A program made the position numbers and the translations under genes. From NCBI RefSeq assembly GCF_050947875.1, contig NC_134572.1, positions 134,382,605-134,446,604 on the forward strand: a stretch of 64,000 nucleotides of DNA. The letters are read 5' to 3'. How positions within the stretch are numbered: the stretch's first letter is position 1; every line of letters begins with the position of its first letter. Of this stretch, positions 50,302 to 62,149 are shown one piece after another. The notes under the pieces are model-generated. The model was not told the origin of the DNA, searched no databases, and saw only the letters and a list, made by a program, of their open reading frames with translations. Source of the stretch: Dermacentor variabilis (taxonomy: Eukaryota > Arthropoda > Arachnida > Ixodida > Ixodidae).

Positions 50302-50320
50302 TGTGTGTGTGTGTGTGCGT

Positions 50321-50410
<90 letters not shown>
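50301..50410 (+). repeat. (GT)n microsatellite
   Basis: About 55 GT units are interrupted near the start by a few GC steps (GTGCGTGCGT-like). Open frames of alternating Val and Cys or Thr and His across it are meaningless. Confidence 0.98.
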
Positions 50411-50419
50411 TTATTCAAA

Positions 50420-50576
50420 AAAGAAAAAAAGACGAACGTTATGGCACATGTTTTTACTGACGTTTCGGCCGGAGGGCGGGCCTTCGTCACTCACGTGACA
50501 CTCAAGACGAAGGCCGGTCCTCCGGTCGAGACGTCAGTGAAAACATATGCCATAACGTTCGTCTTTCTTTTTTTTT
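50420..50576. repeat. Short foldback element with about 70-bp arms
   Basis: The left arm (50420-50488) and right arm (50506-50576) are near-perfect reverse complements around a 17-nt loop. Both contain GACGAACGTTATGGCA, then a TTTTxACTGACGT block and a GGCCTTCGTC end. The arms end in A-rich and T-rich tails. It is wedged between a GT and a TA microsatellite. It is probably a non-autonomous foldback transposon; there is no coding capacity. Confidence 0.85.
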
Positions 50577-50605
50577 AATTTTATACCATCGGGTCTGGCG
50601 CTAAA

Positions 50606-50607
<2 letters not shown>

Positions 50608-50696
<89 letters not shown>
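50608..50696. repeat. (TA)n microsatellite
   Basis: About 44 AT/TA dinucleotide repeats run without interruption, 32 bp to the right of the foldback element. The tract is self-complementary and may be collapsed or unstable in assemblies. Confidence 0.98.
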
Positions 50697-50698
<2 letters not shown>

Positions 50699-51150
50699 CT
50701 CCAGCTTTAATTGTACGCCGAAATGTATCAGCTCGGTCTTTCCACAGCCCCGCGGTGGTGCAAGAAGCACCGGCAGCCACATATCACGCACTCGAAGTAT
50801 CGTGTTTCAATCGCTGAGCACTATACGAATCAATGCGCTAATAAAGCGGCAGGTTTGGGCAAGTCTGCATTGCAGCATTCTAGAAGCCGTAATACAAACT
50901 GTACTGCCACTTTCAAAATGCCGTAACAAGCGACCTCAGAGCCGCAGCTTTGGCCCCTGACGGTTCTCTCGTTTTTCAAGTCTCTGCCAGTCGACACAAA
51001 GAACAAGTGATCATCACGGCGAATATCGGACGTCCTTCAAGTGAAGAAAGCCTTCCTATTTTTGTCTTCGCCTTCGTTCTGTTTGCTGTGTGAAAACGGA
51101 AGAAAAATGAAATAAAAAACAAAATATCGAGCTTTGCCTGCGTCATCTTG
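50697..51150. other. Unassigned stretch
   Basis: No gene or repeat was recognised. An A-rich stretch with an AATAAA hexamer near 51109 could be a polyadenylation-like signal, but nothing upstream supports a transcript end. Confidence 0.4.
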
Positions 51151-51299
51151 CCCCCCCACCCTTTGATTCCTGCTGTTGACTTTTCGCTATTTCATGCTTC
51201 CAACAAGTTGTCTGCCCCCCTCCCCTCTTTTGTTTGTGTGTGTTTTCTTTCTGTGTTTCCGCCCGTCCAAAACTACAATCCTGGTCTTCCGCTTTGCAG

Positions 51300-52140
51300 C
51301 ATTAGTGCCCCCTTTCGGTCTCCCCACGAACAAATGGCGTGCTCTTTCCGGGGCCCCTACAGGCTGTTGCCGCCTCCTCCGACGGCGCGCTTCCTGGAAT
51401 GGGAGGGGTGAAAACCGCAGCGGACCACGCGGGGGCTGGGTCCGGCACGAGAGAGGAAGCTCTTAACCCGTTCGCGCCGCCGTACTCTCGCCGCCCCCCC
51501 CCCCCTTTTTTTTTTGTCTGAGCGGTGCCGCCTTTGCTGCTGGAGCACTGGGCCATCGTCACTACTAGCTTCTTCGTTTTTCTTGCTTATTTTTTCTTTC
51601 TTTCTGCTGCTCGTTTCAGCGAAATGGTAGTGCTCGGCGTCTACTACTGTGCGAGCTTCCCTCTTTCTCTCAACGGCACTTCACTCTTTCTTTCCTTAGC
51701 GGTTCCCCCGGCAAAGTGTTGCTCTTTGCTCTTACCGAATGCTTTATACTTCACTCGCGGCCGTCTTGCCCCGCTTCTCGTTCGCTTCATACTTTTGATG
51801 ATATTGTTATTGTTGTTCCCTTAGCCACTCGCGGCGCACTCACTCGTTCTTATTGTCGCTTTTCAGGGACGGCGAGCAGCGCCCATCTGCGCCGTGCTCG
51901 GTCACCTGACGGAGAAGGAAGCGGAGGCGATTCATCGAACCCGGGCGGACCTCCGCGCTGCGTTTGCCTTCGGAGCGCGCTGCAGGGAGCTCCGAAGGCA
52001 CCGCGTTTCTCCGTGGCAGGGGGTTAAACGTTTTCACGCACCCCCGGCTGGTCAGTACTTTCTTGGACACTGCATTAAAGAGAAACAAGAAGGCGCGTTC
52101 CTCGCTCGCGCGGCTCCTGTTCCGCGTTCGAAATGAGAGA
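51300..52140 (+). other. Second GC-rich island with a coding-like segment
   Basis: CpG-rich sequence spans 51.3-52.1 kb, with a C12/T10 run at 51494-51515. After an acceptor-like CTTTTCAG ending at 51866, a frame of about 34 codons (around LGHLTEKEAEAIHRTRADLR) has high GC in third positions and stays open to about 52136. No good donor follows and no family is recognised. The reading phase does not fit directly onto the candidate exon at 48460-48563. It may be an exon, a 5' leader or chance. Confidence 0.2.
51966..51999. repeat. GC-rich hairpin, 11-bp stem
   Basis: GCCTTCGGAGC at 51966-51976 pairs with GCTCCGAAGGC at 51989-51999 around a 12-nt loop. It lies inside the coding-like segment, so it could affect an RNA, but no function is shown. 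Confidence 0.7.
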
Positions 52141-52566
52141 AAAAAAGAAAGGAAAAGAAAAAGCCAAGGGAGCACTCCATTGGGGAAGCGTCGAAGGTCA
52201 TCTTAGGTCCACCCCCGCTTTCAAAAACGAGAAGCGAGCAATATGGAAGCGGTGGACAACGGTCGAAATGGCAATTACGCTCACTATGGGACTCTTGACG
52301 ATGGCCTCTCCAGGGGGGCGACGTCCTCTTGACCCCTGACATGCTCGTTAGGTACTGCGCTGGCATCTTAATCTATGTCTCGCTTTTTCCAGAAAAGGCG
52401 TTTTGAGTCGGGGGAAAAAGAAAGAAAGAAAAAAAATGACAAAAAAGAAAAGAATGAGATGACCAACTCGCGAGTGAGGGTGAGGTGCTCCTTCCCCGCT
52501 CGCTATGCTTTCTGGGGCCTCGTGGACACTGCCCAGGCCGCGGCCAGTGTCTTGTAAACGTTTCAG

Positions 52567-52633
52567 AACGAGCCGGTAACGTCAGCTTGCCTTTCCTGTG
52601 ATGCGCCCGTCGGGCCGAAGGCGGACGAGAAAG
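52567..52633 (+). CDS. Candidate internal exon, product unknown
   Basis: An acceptor-like CGTTTCAG ends at 52566 and a strong donor GTGAGTG starts at 52634. Of the three frames across the 67 bp, only one is open. It reads NEPVTSACLSCDAPVGPK and onward, with a CxxC pair. The other two frames have stops. The pyrimidine tract before the acceptor is weak. Such short matches can occur by chance, and no neighbouring exon is confirmed. Confidence 0.25.
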
Positions 52634-52639
52634 GTGAGT

Positions 52640-53081
52640 GCGATGTCGCGCATCTTCTTCCGCAAGTCAGAAGTGGTGCAATGAGCCGTTATGCGACTTC
52701 GATGCCCCGTGCGATCCCTTTATATGCGTCAAAGAAGCGCATTACCCATGCGGACGAATTACACGAGCATGAAAGTGCACGCAATCGGAGATAGGTAAAC
52801 GTGGTGAATATATACGATTTTGCTATCGTGTTATTGCCAGCTAATGCCGTAAGTTGTCCTTTTAACAAACCGAGCGTTGATTTTGCGCCGTAGATACGGT
52901 CGTCTCAGTGTTTTCTTATATATTCACACGCTAACTAATCAAAGTGCTTCTACAATGTTGTACAGGGAAAATGAGAACTGGGTTACCTTACTTGGTATTG
53001 TTCTTCAATTGCGCGCGTTTCTAGAAGATCCTAGAAGGGTGGGTTCACATCCATCGTATCTTTGAACACAAATGAATGCAA
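52640..53081. other. Unassigned stretch, possibly intronic
   Basis: No repeat or gene was recognised. If the GTGAGT at 52634 is a true splice donor, this would be intron sequence. Confidence 0.3.
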
Positions 53082-53431
53082 TGAAAGTCGCGCAGTTGAC
53101 AATACCTTTACAGTTTCTAATACGACGGAACAACTGCGTAAACATTTCATTACAACTCCTGAAGCAATGGATTTACTTCAGCTTTAACGAGAGAATTACA
53201 GCTCTGTCAAGCAGACAAACATAAGGAAGAGTGGAAACTTATTTGTTTACAAAGGGGAGGAGAGAGGAAGCAAACAAGTTGTTTATACGCAAAGCCCGCC
53301 GCTTCATGCCGCCTTACGGTGGTGCTACCAAGCCAAATATTTATGCTCATTCAGTGTGTAAACCTGCAAATTTACGTAATTGTTCTGTCGTATTAGAAAC
53401 TGTAAAGGTATCGTCAACTGCACGACTTTCA
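53082..53431. repeat. Inverted repeat with about 62-bp arms and 226-bp centre
   Basis: The left arm (53082-53143) contains GCAGTTGACAATACCTTTAC and AGTTTCTAATACGACGGAAC. The right arm (53370-53431) is its reverse complement with a few changes. No target-site duplication is evident. An open frame across the centre (53231-53530) runs through the right arm and has no family features. It is probably a decayed foldback or MITE. Confidence 0.8.
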
Positions 53432-54470
53432 CTACGGCCGCACGAGCATCGTGAAAACATTTCCGCATGCCGCGAAAATTCTGAAGACGATTGCGGGGAC
53501 ATCTATGGAGCGGTGGACGAATCTTCGTGATCCGCGGGGATTCCAGCGCTTACGTGCCGAACCTGACGCGACGACGCTGAGCAAGTCTGGCAACGTTCGT
53601 TGCTAGGAGCAACACAGGCGCTTTCCACCAATTTCATTTTTCAGTACGCTGGGCGATTTATTTGAGTTGTGTTCCTTCCTTCCTTCCCTCATTCGCTCTA
53701 TATCTATAATATAACGTTATTCTCAGGTTATCATGCAGGGATGGTGAGGTGTTGATTCAGTAAGCTGAGCTGCTGTCGTGCTGCGCCGAGCGCCGTTTGA
53801 ACCGAGCAGGTGCTCGCCGCGCGTTAGTCCGCGGCTAAAAGACACACCCTCAAATGACGGTTTTCTATAGCGCGGAGGCCTGAAGCCTTATGGAGCTAAC
53901 TGATAGTTTGTAAAACGCACGTGACATAGCGTGGAGTCGATAAATACGAGAAACAGAAAGTTTCGAAAGACACGAGTGGCGCCTGGCATATTTCGCCTGT
54001 TTCCGAGAGCAGCTTTGAATACCAGCGCCATCTATCGGTGGCGACCGAAACTGCACTCTGAAGGGCCAGCGAGTATTGTGATATTCCGATTCGGCTGGTC
54101 CTTGTTTTCACACGCGCTGACGCGTTTATCACTCTGACTAACATAGTGACTTTTCCACCACTTCACGAAGTCCGGTCTTTGAAAAGTATACGCTTCCGCC
54201 TGTCACAAGCTGCGAGTGCAGAAGTTGGCGATACAGGCGGTATTTGTGTTTTCATGCTGCCGGTGTGGATAAGTGTCGTGTGAGACGATCATGTTATGGC
54301 AGTGCGGCAATGTATGTAAGACTTATTTGTTCATGTTGTGCGAGCTGTCTGTAAATAGGTGAGTTACTGCTAATATACGATATCGCAGCAGGAACAAGTG
54401 CCTAGTTACGTTCATCGAAAGCCGAGTACTCGTTGAGACTTGTCGTAATTTTTAAAAAGTTGTAACTGAG
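53432..54470. other. Unassigned stretch
   Basis: No gene was recognised. A compact motif, CAGCGCCATCTATCGGTGGC near 54024-54043, has an imperfect dyad (CGCCA...TGGCG) and resembles insulator or YY1-type sites in general form. This is a visual impression only. Confidence 0.35.
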
Positions 54471-54683
<213 letters not shown>

Positions 54684-54699
54684 TGAAATCGTGTTTGAA

Positions 54700-55069
54700 C
54701 CTACCGTCAGCTCGACAAGAAATGATCTTCAACTGTACGAAGTCGCTTTATTTACAAATCTTCGCATTGTTTTGTTATTGTTTCAGAAACATTCCCTCGT
54801 ACTGCACAACCCAATGACGCAAAGTGCGTTTCATTTAATTCGTGTAGTAACATTACATTGTAATAGCAAGTAAACTACTAATAACGAAAGTCAGGTAATG
54901 GCGGGCATCGTTACTTAGCCCAGTAGGTGCAACAAGCTACGGAGACACTGAAACAACTAGTCTCAAGCGTGAGGGCGAAAACCAAGGGGGAAAAAAAGAA
55001 ACGTTTTACAGATGAAGGCCACAAGGCAGTAGAGTTGGCGGTAAATTAACGTGTTTGTGATTCAAGGTG
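54700..55069. other. Unassigned AT-rich stretch
   Basis: Nothing recognisable was seen between the microsatellite and the possible LINE remnant to its right. Confidence 0.4.
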
Positions 55070-55265
55070 TGTTGGTATTAGTTTTGTTCATCACGAGTGA
55101 GGCTCTGCAACGATGGATGCTGGTAAGTTGTTCCATTATTTCGGTGGCGCCGGGAATAAATGTTTTGTTGACTGCGATGGGTTTACCAAAGAGACGTTGG
55201 ATGTTCATGGAATTAAATAAACTACGGGAATGGCGAATGGCAGATAGTAACTGTGGGCAGCTGCA
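55070..55265 (-). pseudogene. Possible non-LTR retrotransposon C-terminal remnant
   Basis: On the minus strand about 24 codons (55094-55165) read LFPAPPK, a stop, then WNNLPASIVAEPHS. Many CR1/jockey-like retrotransposon proteins end with an FFPRTIxxWNxLPxSI pattern, and this fits with decay. The surrounding sequence holds no clear reverse transcriptase. A chance match is possible because the motif is short. Confidence 0.3.
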
Positions 55266-56256
55266 ATATAATGTATGAAATAAAGCAGAGTCGTGATAGT
55301 TTACGTCTGTCTACAGACCGAGAGAAACATTATTGCTACTAATGCTGGATAGGTTATCGCTGATGCGACGAATAGGCTATCACGATTTCGGATAAATTCG
55401 AGCTAAATGATTAGGTAGGTATGGTGAACGCTGAAGAAAAAATAATTACCGTCAAAGTGATTAGCTTCAAATTCAATGTAGTGTGTTTCATGTTTTAATG
55501 GTAAGATCTGAAGTTGAAAGTATCAGTTTTCATAGCGATAAGCTGCTCAATTTTACTGCGGCCGGTCTCTTTCTTTTTTTGACTATGGGTCATCATTTGA
55601 GGTGAAAATCATACATTCCCCTTTTTCAAAAACAGTTTGATTGCCTTACTTTGCACTACTTCGAGACAAGGAAAGCTTATTTACTTGGTTAGTACTTTTT
55701 GACATGGGGATTTCATGTTACAAGCGTGTTCAAACTAGTTCGAATTACTAGAAGTATACTGTATATGCTAATAACAGAATCATGGTGACGTAGCCATTAA
55801 TTTGCATCTTGAAAATGGCGTTAGACGTGAGCAAATATTTGTATTTTGGCCACAACAGGCCACTAGTAAACGTGATAGCTACATATTTATGCTATTCTTA
55901 AATTTGTAGGCCGACATTCTAGGCTGCTTTTCAGTATAATTCTTCACAGCAGAAAATTTGATTTAACGCCTAAATTTTGCTACAACTTCTTATTAACAAA
56001 AACCCCAGAGATCGTTATACTCAAGGATATATTTGAAAGTAAAGTCGTCTGAAAAAGCTATAGAAACAAAGTCGGGCATTATTTGCACAAAATCATTTAA
56101 GTAAATTAAGAGAAATCAGTGATTTTGATACATTGTCCTAAGAAGTTCGAGAAGTTGTAAGATATGCATCAGAAGCATTTACCCATCAGCTTCGGAAAAT
56201 AAATGGCTGCCATTTTCCAGACGTGCTTCGGGCCAGTCTAACGTATTACAAGTAAA
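55266..56256. other. Unassigned AT-rich stretch
   Basis: The sequence is AT-rich with no open frame of note and no repeat signature that I recognise. Confidence 0.5.
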
Positions 56257-56268
56257 TAAGACGTACAG

Positions 56269-56504
56269 GGGAAGCGAAACAGAGGGGTTCGGTTTTTGGT
56301 AATCAGGACTATATAAGGTCAAAGGGCTGTGAAACCAAGGCGTATTACGAAGGTTTTGGTTTCGGTCCCCACTGGCAGCAAGTTTTCTTTTTGTGCACTT
56401 TCATTTCCCGTTCTCTGTTGTTACTTAGTACATTTCAATTTCAACCACAGCTAATTACCCTTATGATTTCCTTGTCTTCATTGCCTGCTGGCTTTATATG
56501 GTCG
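56269..56504 (+). mobile_element. tRNA-derived SINE with perfect 12-bp target duplication
   Basis: A perfect 12-bp duplication, TAAGACGTACAG, flanks the element at 56257-56268 and 56505-56516. Inside, GGTTTCGGTCCCC (56358-56370) fits a pol III B box. The preceding GGCGTATTACGAAGGTTTT resembles the anticodon-arm region of a tRNA-like head. The tail contains GCAAGTTTTC, CACTTTCATTTCC and CTTGTCTTCATTGCCTGCTGGC. I recognise this from memory as a common tick tRNA-type SINE pattern, separate from the Ruka copies. The A-box region is diverged, so the copy is probably silent. Confidence 0.85.
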
Positions 56505-56516
56505 TAAGACGTACAG

Positions 56517-59500
56517 TGAAGTTAAGTTCGCACGGGTAATCCGTTAGGTCTACCGTTAGGTAACTTATCGAATGCAGTACGAAACTTCAAAGAGAGAGCA
56601 TTTATTTGCCCGGAGTGCTTCTAGCACAGTTTGAAAATCGCGAGCATTGGCTATTAAAGTTTAGCTTCTTTTTTCTGTATCAGTGCTGTAATGGTGACAA
56701 AATCTTTCAACAGTTACAGACCGCACGATAGGTATACCTCACAACATCGGCCACACTACATATATATCATCAAGTAACTTACATGAGCCTACATTTAAAA
56801 ATTATGCGCCATATTTTACAAAACCGCCCTTAATTTGCCATTTTAGGTAAGCGGAAAGCCTACACGAGCAAATAAAATTTGGAATCGGGGAAAATTTATG
56901 TATTTATAAAGTTTATGTTCCCATTTTTCGAATATATCTTTAGTTCATCAAAATCTTTAGTTATTTCTCATGCCCCATAATACTGGCAAGGTATCGTCTC
57001 TTTCGAAAGTTTGGAGCTTCGTATAATGATTAAAATCGAGTTATGAAATAGCCTACATTGTTTGACTTGGATCACAGATTGAAAAGTAACAAAAAAAAAT
57101 AAGAATAATCTAAAAAAGCCATTTTAACGTCAACTGAAGAAAGACCATATAACAGTAGCAGGCCTGAATAGCCATCTTGTCTCTGTCCAGCCGCTAGCCC
57201 CTCTACACCTCGCCTAGCTTGCCGCACATCTATTCAAAATTTGCGCTTATCGCTTTCCAATATAGTGCAGGGCCCCGTACCGAACAATCATGCGGGGAAA
57301 TTTCTCGGTCTTTACTACCTTTTGTCTCGCTGTGTGTGCATTGGTTTATGGGGAGTAAGTGTAAAACAAGCAACAAACTCTTATCTGAGTGTCAACTTTC
57401 TTTTAAGTTCATAAAGTTTATAATAAACAAACGATGTTCCTTGGATAAGTAGCCTTAACGCCTATGGTGCAAGTTAGGACCACGACTCACCACGGGACAT
57501 TGCTGCTATCCTATTTCACCATTCGCGTAGAATGATATGTGGTATGTCTTATATATAGTACCCATGTTAATACATCACTACACGGCACTTTTTCGCCAGT
57601 GAGGAGCTCCGGCGTTTCTTTCTTTATAGTCGGGCTGAGGGGCTGAGGTTGCGCTCATAAGATAGAGAAGGGTGAAAAATAAAAGGCATATTTTTTCAAT
57701 AATTATGACCCATGATCATGGCTCATGATGATTAACCCTACATGATCACTCATGATTTATTAGTGACCAACGATTATGTTTAAGAAATAAGTAAGGAATA
57801 ATTTTTTTTTTCGAGAAACAGGAATGTCGGGTATATATGAGAGTTCAGCAAGGTTGAGCGCTAGGGTTATTTGATGTTGTGTAATGCATGTTTTTCTCAG
57901 CGCATTAGACAATGACGACAGAATCGAAACCCTCATCGCCACATGTCGTCCTTTTCTAATACGCTGGGAAAAAACCACCAAACACGAGAGCTATATGCAA
58001 ATTCAGATTATGTTGGTCGTTCCATTTTCAATCACATGTATCCGTGTTCGCTCCGCCTATGATAACTAGACAGATGCAAAAGACGCGATAAAGACAACAT
58101 CAGCGCGTACAAATAATTTTATTTACAATAGACATAAGTATAATGGGTGAAGATACGCAAACAGTTAAATTCGGTTAAGTGCGACATCAAATTTGGCTCT
58201 GTGATTTGCCGAATGTGACTGCCCAAATAAACCCTGTGTCACCATCACTACACGGTGGTGAAGATCACTACATGACCTTTTTCATTAGATATTGAAGCCT
58301 GGGCTAGTGTTGTCTAACCTTTTCGCTCTTTTTTCGCGCTGTTGCATAGTACTTCCGTGTAGACACGTGTATACCAACAAGTTCAGTTTTCAAGCCTTCT
58401 ACACGGATCCCACGCTCAGAGATATGCGTTCATAGCGGTGTTCACTGCTCAAGCAGTTCTATAGTTTGAGAAGTGCTACTTATCAGGCTGCACGGTTTAC
58501 ACGCTGTGATATTTTAACCACAATGACTGAGACTGTGCTCTAGTGAGGCAACTGTGTCAGAACGTGAAAGTTCGTGAACTAGGTGCTATCATCGATGCTG
58601 TAAAATTCAGCCATATTATGGAATTCTGCAGCAGCGGCGTTTTGAGCCAATCAAAGAGGGCGTAGCAGCCCTGTGGGTCGATGAGATATGATAAGACAGA
58701 GAAATCGAGAATATGGCGGAATTCGAGATTGATCAGTACGTAGCATTCTCGGTCATACGAACACTTCTGATTTTGTGTACGCCACTCTCACTTTTATTCT
58801 TCAACCAATTCTTGTTTCCACAAGTAGGGACAGAGGAATAGCCGTTACCAAGGCGCCGTTATCATCTTACATGCCTTCAATCGAAAAAAAAAAATGGTGG
58901 AAGAAAACTGTTTGCCGTTGAGGAAAGTGGGATTCTTCATTGCCTTCACGTCCTTTAAGAGAAAACTGAACGTACCGACGAGGATTCGCGTTGTTACGAC
59001 AGAAGCGTTAATTAAAGAAAACTTTCAAATTCTTCAAGCGGCCGATTTATGGAACTTTTTCGCCTGTGGTGCAATTCTATAATGAGAAAATTGGAAGGAC
59101 AGCCATGGAAATGATTTGGTGAAGGCATCATTGCCAATAATGATGACGAAGAGAAGCCTCGGGAACAGAGCAGGGCGACTTTCTTTCTGCATTTATTTAT
59201 TTATTTATTTATCTGACACGACACACTTTCTGGAGCTTCAGTTTACTCAATGTGATTACGGAGGGAGAAATTACGCCTGTCTGTATAGGCTGGACGGACG
59301 ATGTCCGACGTCCGTCTCGCATAATCGAAGTGCATCACGTTTTTGACCGTTGATACTTAATTGGCCACAGCGCCGCGTTGCAATTTGCTATCGGGTAGCT
59401 TATCCGTAAACATCGCGTTTCGTATCGGAAAGCCCTCAAGCATGTACGGAGATTCGCAAGTGTGTGGTTATGCCAGGACGTGTTGCTTGCACATGGACGG

Positions 59501-60860
59501 CACTCCGTACTATGCTGTGCCTTAGCGCGTATTACGCAATTCTCCGCACAGGCAGATGCAGGCGATACGGTTTATCATTACCGGGGTCACATGAACCTGC
59601 GTAAAATGTCGTGACTTACAAAGCAAGTGCACGCGTAAACTGCGATGCAATCGTGCTGTTTGCTAAACTTGAGGGCGCCCCTTTGGAGAGCTCTGTTCGC
59701 GAGTACGAGTTGCGCACACACGTGCATGCTTATCTACGAGTAGAATCGCTTCGACGTAATGATGTTAACCTACCGGTCTGGTTGCGGCCCAACATTTCAC
59801 GCAGCGTGTTTCGAACTAGCAATTGCAGCAGTAACCGTTGTATACATATCGTGTATACATAGCCTTGAACCATATTTCTGCAGCATGCTGTATACGGTCA
59901 TTTAGGCTAGCGGAAGGTTGTACCGCTTCTACCATTTTACGTTGTTTATTTTTTTAAATGACGATAGCACTACCCATCTGAGAACTCAACCAAGTTACGC
60001 CCCCCCCCCCCCCCTTTCTCATGCATTATTTCTCTTACGACGCTACAGGCCTCTAAAGAGGGCAGCGGGGCTTTATGATCAATATTATGTAATTATTTCA
60101 ATAGCGCAGTGGGCGAACAAGGGAAGCCTCAGCCTGGAGCCACGCCTTGAGAAGAAGACTTGTTTTGTTCAGGGCAACAACTGCTTGTTTGTTTGCTTTT
60201 TCTGGGGGGGGGGCGGGGCAGCGCTTACATCCTGACGCTCACTTTGTCAAATGCTGGTCATGAAAGGCGGTAGCTGTATTTATAAAAAAGAGCTCCTTTT
60301 TCTAACCGTTCGACCTAACCTCTGGGCTCCTTGGTTCACCTATTGGTGGTCCCCTCAAGTCACCGTATTCCTGTTAGCACTGTCTCTCACTCTACATCGT
60401 TGTTTCCCAGTTTTAAAGTAATCACTTTTATCGACTACCTTGTGTTTTCGAAGCCGAAAATGCTTTTATTAAAAAAAGAGATACGTTCTTTACTGGATCG
60501 GCACATTTGTCCTGCAGGATAAGTTTACTAATATGGCCATCGAAAGGTCAAGAAAAAGGAGCACTTAGAGCAGAATTAGAGGAAAGCATCAAGTTCAGCT
60601 CGACTTCTGGATCCCTACCGGAATGCTGAACATGTGCGGCGTGAACATGGGCGGCGTGCACCGCGTGAACAGGACTGGCATGCATGCAAGAAAGAGACAG
60701 AAAGTCTAAATATGGGTGGCGACGTCACTCTTGGATTCTTGCGCCAGCTAGCCATGAGGCCACAAATAAGGCAACATCTGGTCGATGATATTTAGCCGCA
60801 CACCTTCTGTCCCCTGTGTCACCCTGTGTCAAAGAGCAGGACTCTTTGAGGAATTATCAG
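56517..60860. other. Long gene-poor stretch
   Basis: More than 4 kb holds no supported gene. Open frames reach at most 105 residues, overlap microsatellites or homopolymers, and lack domains. Local features are a cluster of ATGATCA/TCATGATG words at 57708-57755, a TTTA tetranucleotide run at 59191-59212, a C15 run at 60000-60014 and a G-rich run near 60206-60216. A local GGCGGCGTGxACxxG direct repeat lies near 60636-60670. Old, unrecognisable transposon debris is likely but not shown. Confidence 0.5.
59191..59212 (+). repeat. (TTTA)n microsatellite
   Basis: About five ATTT/TTTA units form a short simple repeat with no further significance. Confidence 0.9.
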
Positions 60861-60867
60861 ATCAGGC

Positions 60868-61692
60868 ATGGCCTGGGATATTCTTGGCCTTAGTGAGGAT
60901 AGAAGAACTGGTGAGGCTTGTACACTGGTGACTAACGGCCACGTCCTCTGCTATAGAGGTCTTCCAGATAAGACAGAATATGGGTTAGGGTTTCTGGTCA
61001 ATAAGGACATAGCGGGCAACAGTGATAAATTTAACAGTATTAATGGGGGGTTAGCAGTTGTAATAAAGCAGAATAGCAGGTGCGTATTAAAGGAAGTATG
61101 AGCCTACACTCCAAATTCCAGTCATAGTGATGAAGAAATAGAACAGTCTTATGAAGGTGTTGAATCAACAATGAGAAAGTTTCAAACGAAGGTGTTGAAT
61201 CAGCAATGGGAAAGTTGCAAACTCGGTATATTGTAGTAAATTGGGCGACTTCAACACAAAAGTGGGGCAAAACACGCTCAGGGACAAACAATTAGCAACT
61301 ACGGCATCGATTCTAGGAAACTAGAGGGGAGATGTTGGTAGACTTCGCGGAAAGGAATAGGCTCCGAATAATGAATACCTTCTTCTGGAAGCGCAGTAAC
61401 AGGAAATGGATCTGCAAAAACACTAATGGAGAAACAAGCAATGAAACAGATTTCATACTCCGCCTATCCCAGCATAGTGCAGGATGTAGAAGTGCTAGGT
61501 AAGGTAGAGTGCAGTGACCATAGGTTAGTGAGGTCTACGATTTCTCTTATTTTGAAGAGAGAAAGAGTAAAATTAGTCATGAAGAAACAAGCCAACCTAG
61601 ACGTAGTAAGGGTAAAAGCAGACGAATTCAGGCTGGTGCTCGCAAACAAATACGCAGTGTCAGAACAGGAAGATGAAGTTAACAGATCATAA
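60868..61692 (+). pseudogene. LINE endonuclease domain remnant
   Basis: The apurinic/apyrimidinic-like endonuclease part of the element spans two open pieces. The first (60868-61101) has GLSEDRR and YGLGFLVNKDI, typical of the RTE endonuclease middle region. The second (61426-61692) has IVQDVEVLGKVECSDHRLVR, where D and H of SDH are expected catalytic residues. Between them lie stops and a 35-bp tandem duplication. The endonuclease would nick target DNA for retrotransposition, but this copy cannot. Confidence 0.8.
61153..61222 (+). repeat. 35-bp tandem duplication within the LINE
   Basis: GAAGGTGTTGAATCA begins two adjacent 35-bp units (61153-61187 and 61188-61222) that differ at three positions. 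The unit length is not a multiple of 3, so the duplication shifts the frame. Confidence 0.9.
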
Positions 61693-62149
61693 CATAAAGG
61701 TAATGAAGCAAACCGTAGCTAGGCTGATTTCAGACGTAGCAATTGAAGTGGGAGGCAGGACACCAACGCAAGCAGTAGGTGAGCTGTCCCGAATAACAAA
61801 ATACCTCATAAACAAACGACAAAGGATGAAAGTGTCTAGCTCAACAGATCAGGTAGAATTCGCTGAACTGTCAAAACTGATCAAGAAGAAAGAAAGTAAG
61901 CGATATTCAAAATTATAACGTGGGAAAGAGTGAGGAAGTGTTAAAATATGACCGCGGCATGAAATCACTGAGAAAGAAAGCTTCGCATAGGACAAGGCAA
62001 GATGCACGCACTGAAATATCAGGAGGACAATGTCATCAACAATTTCGATTATATAGAAAAAGCTGCAGAACAATTTTATACTGACCTGTATGCAGTACCC
62101 AAAGCTGTCACGCTACCTTCATTCTATATAGTGGTGAACCAGCGATGAA

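Noticed and set aside
50301..50696. Open frames of Cys-Val, Thr-His or Tyr-Ile repeats
   Set aside because: They are translations of GT and TA microsatellites.
54024..54043. Insulator (CTCF-like) or YY1 site at CAGCGCCATCTATCGGTGGC
   Set aside because: A single visual resemblance with spacing unlike the usual core, and no supporting context.
57708..57755. Cluster of TGATCATG-like words as an origin or binding array
   Set aside because: It is a short, irregular, AT-rich cluster that easily arises by chance; no repeat period is kept.
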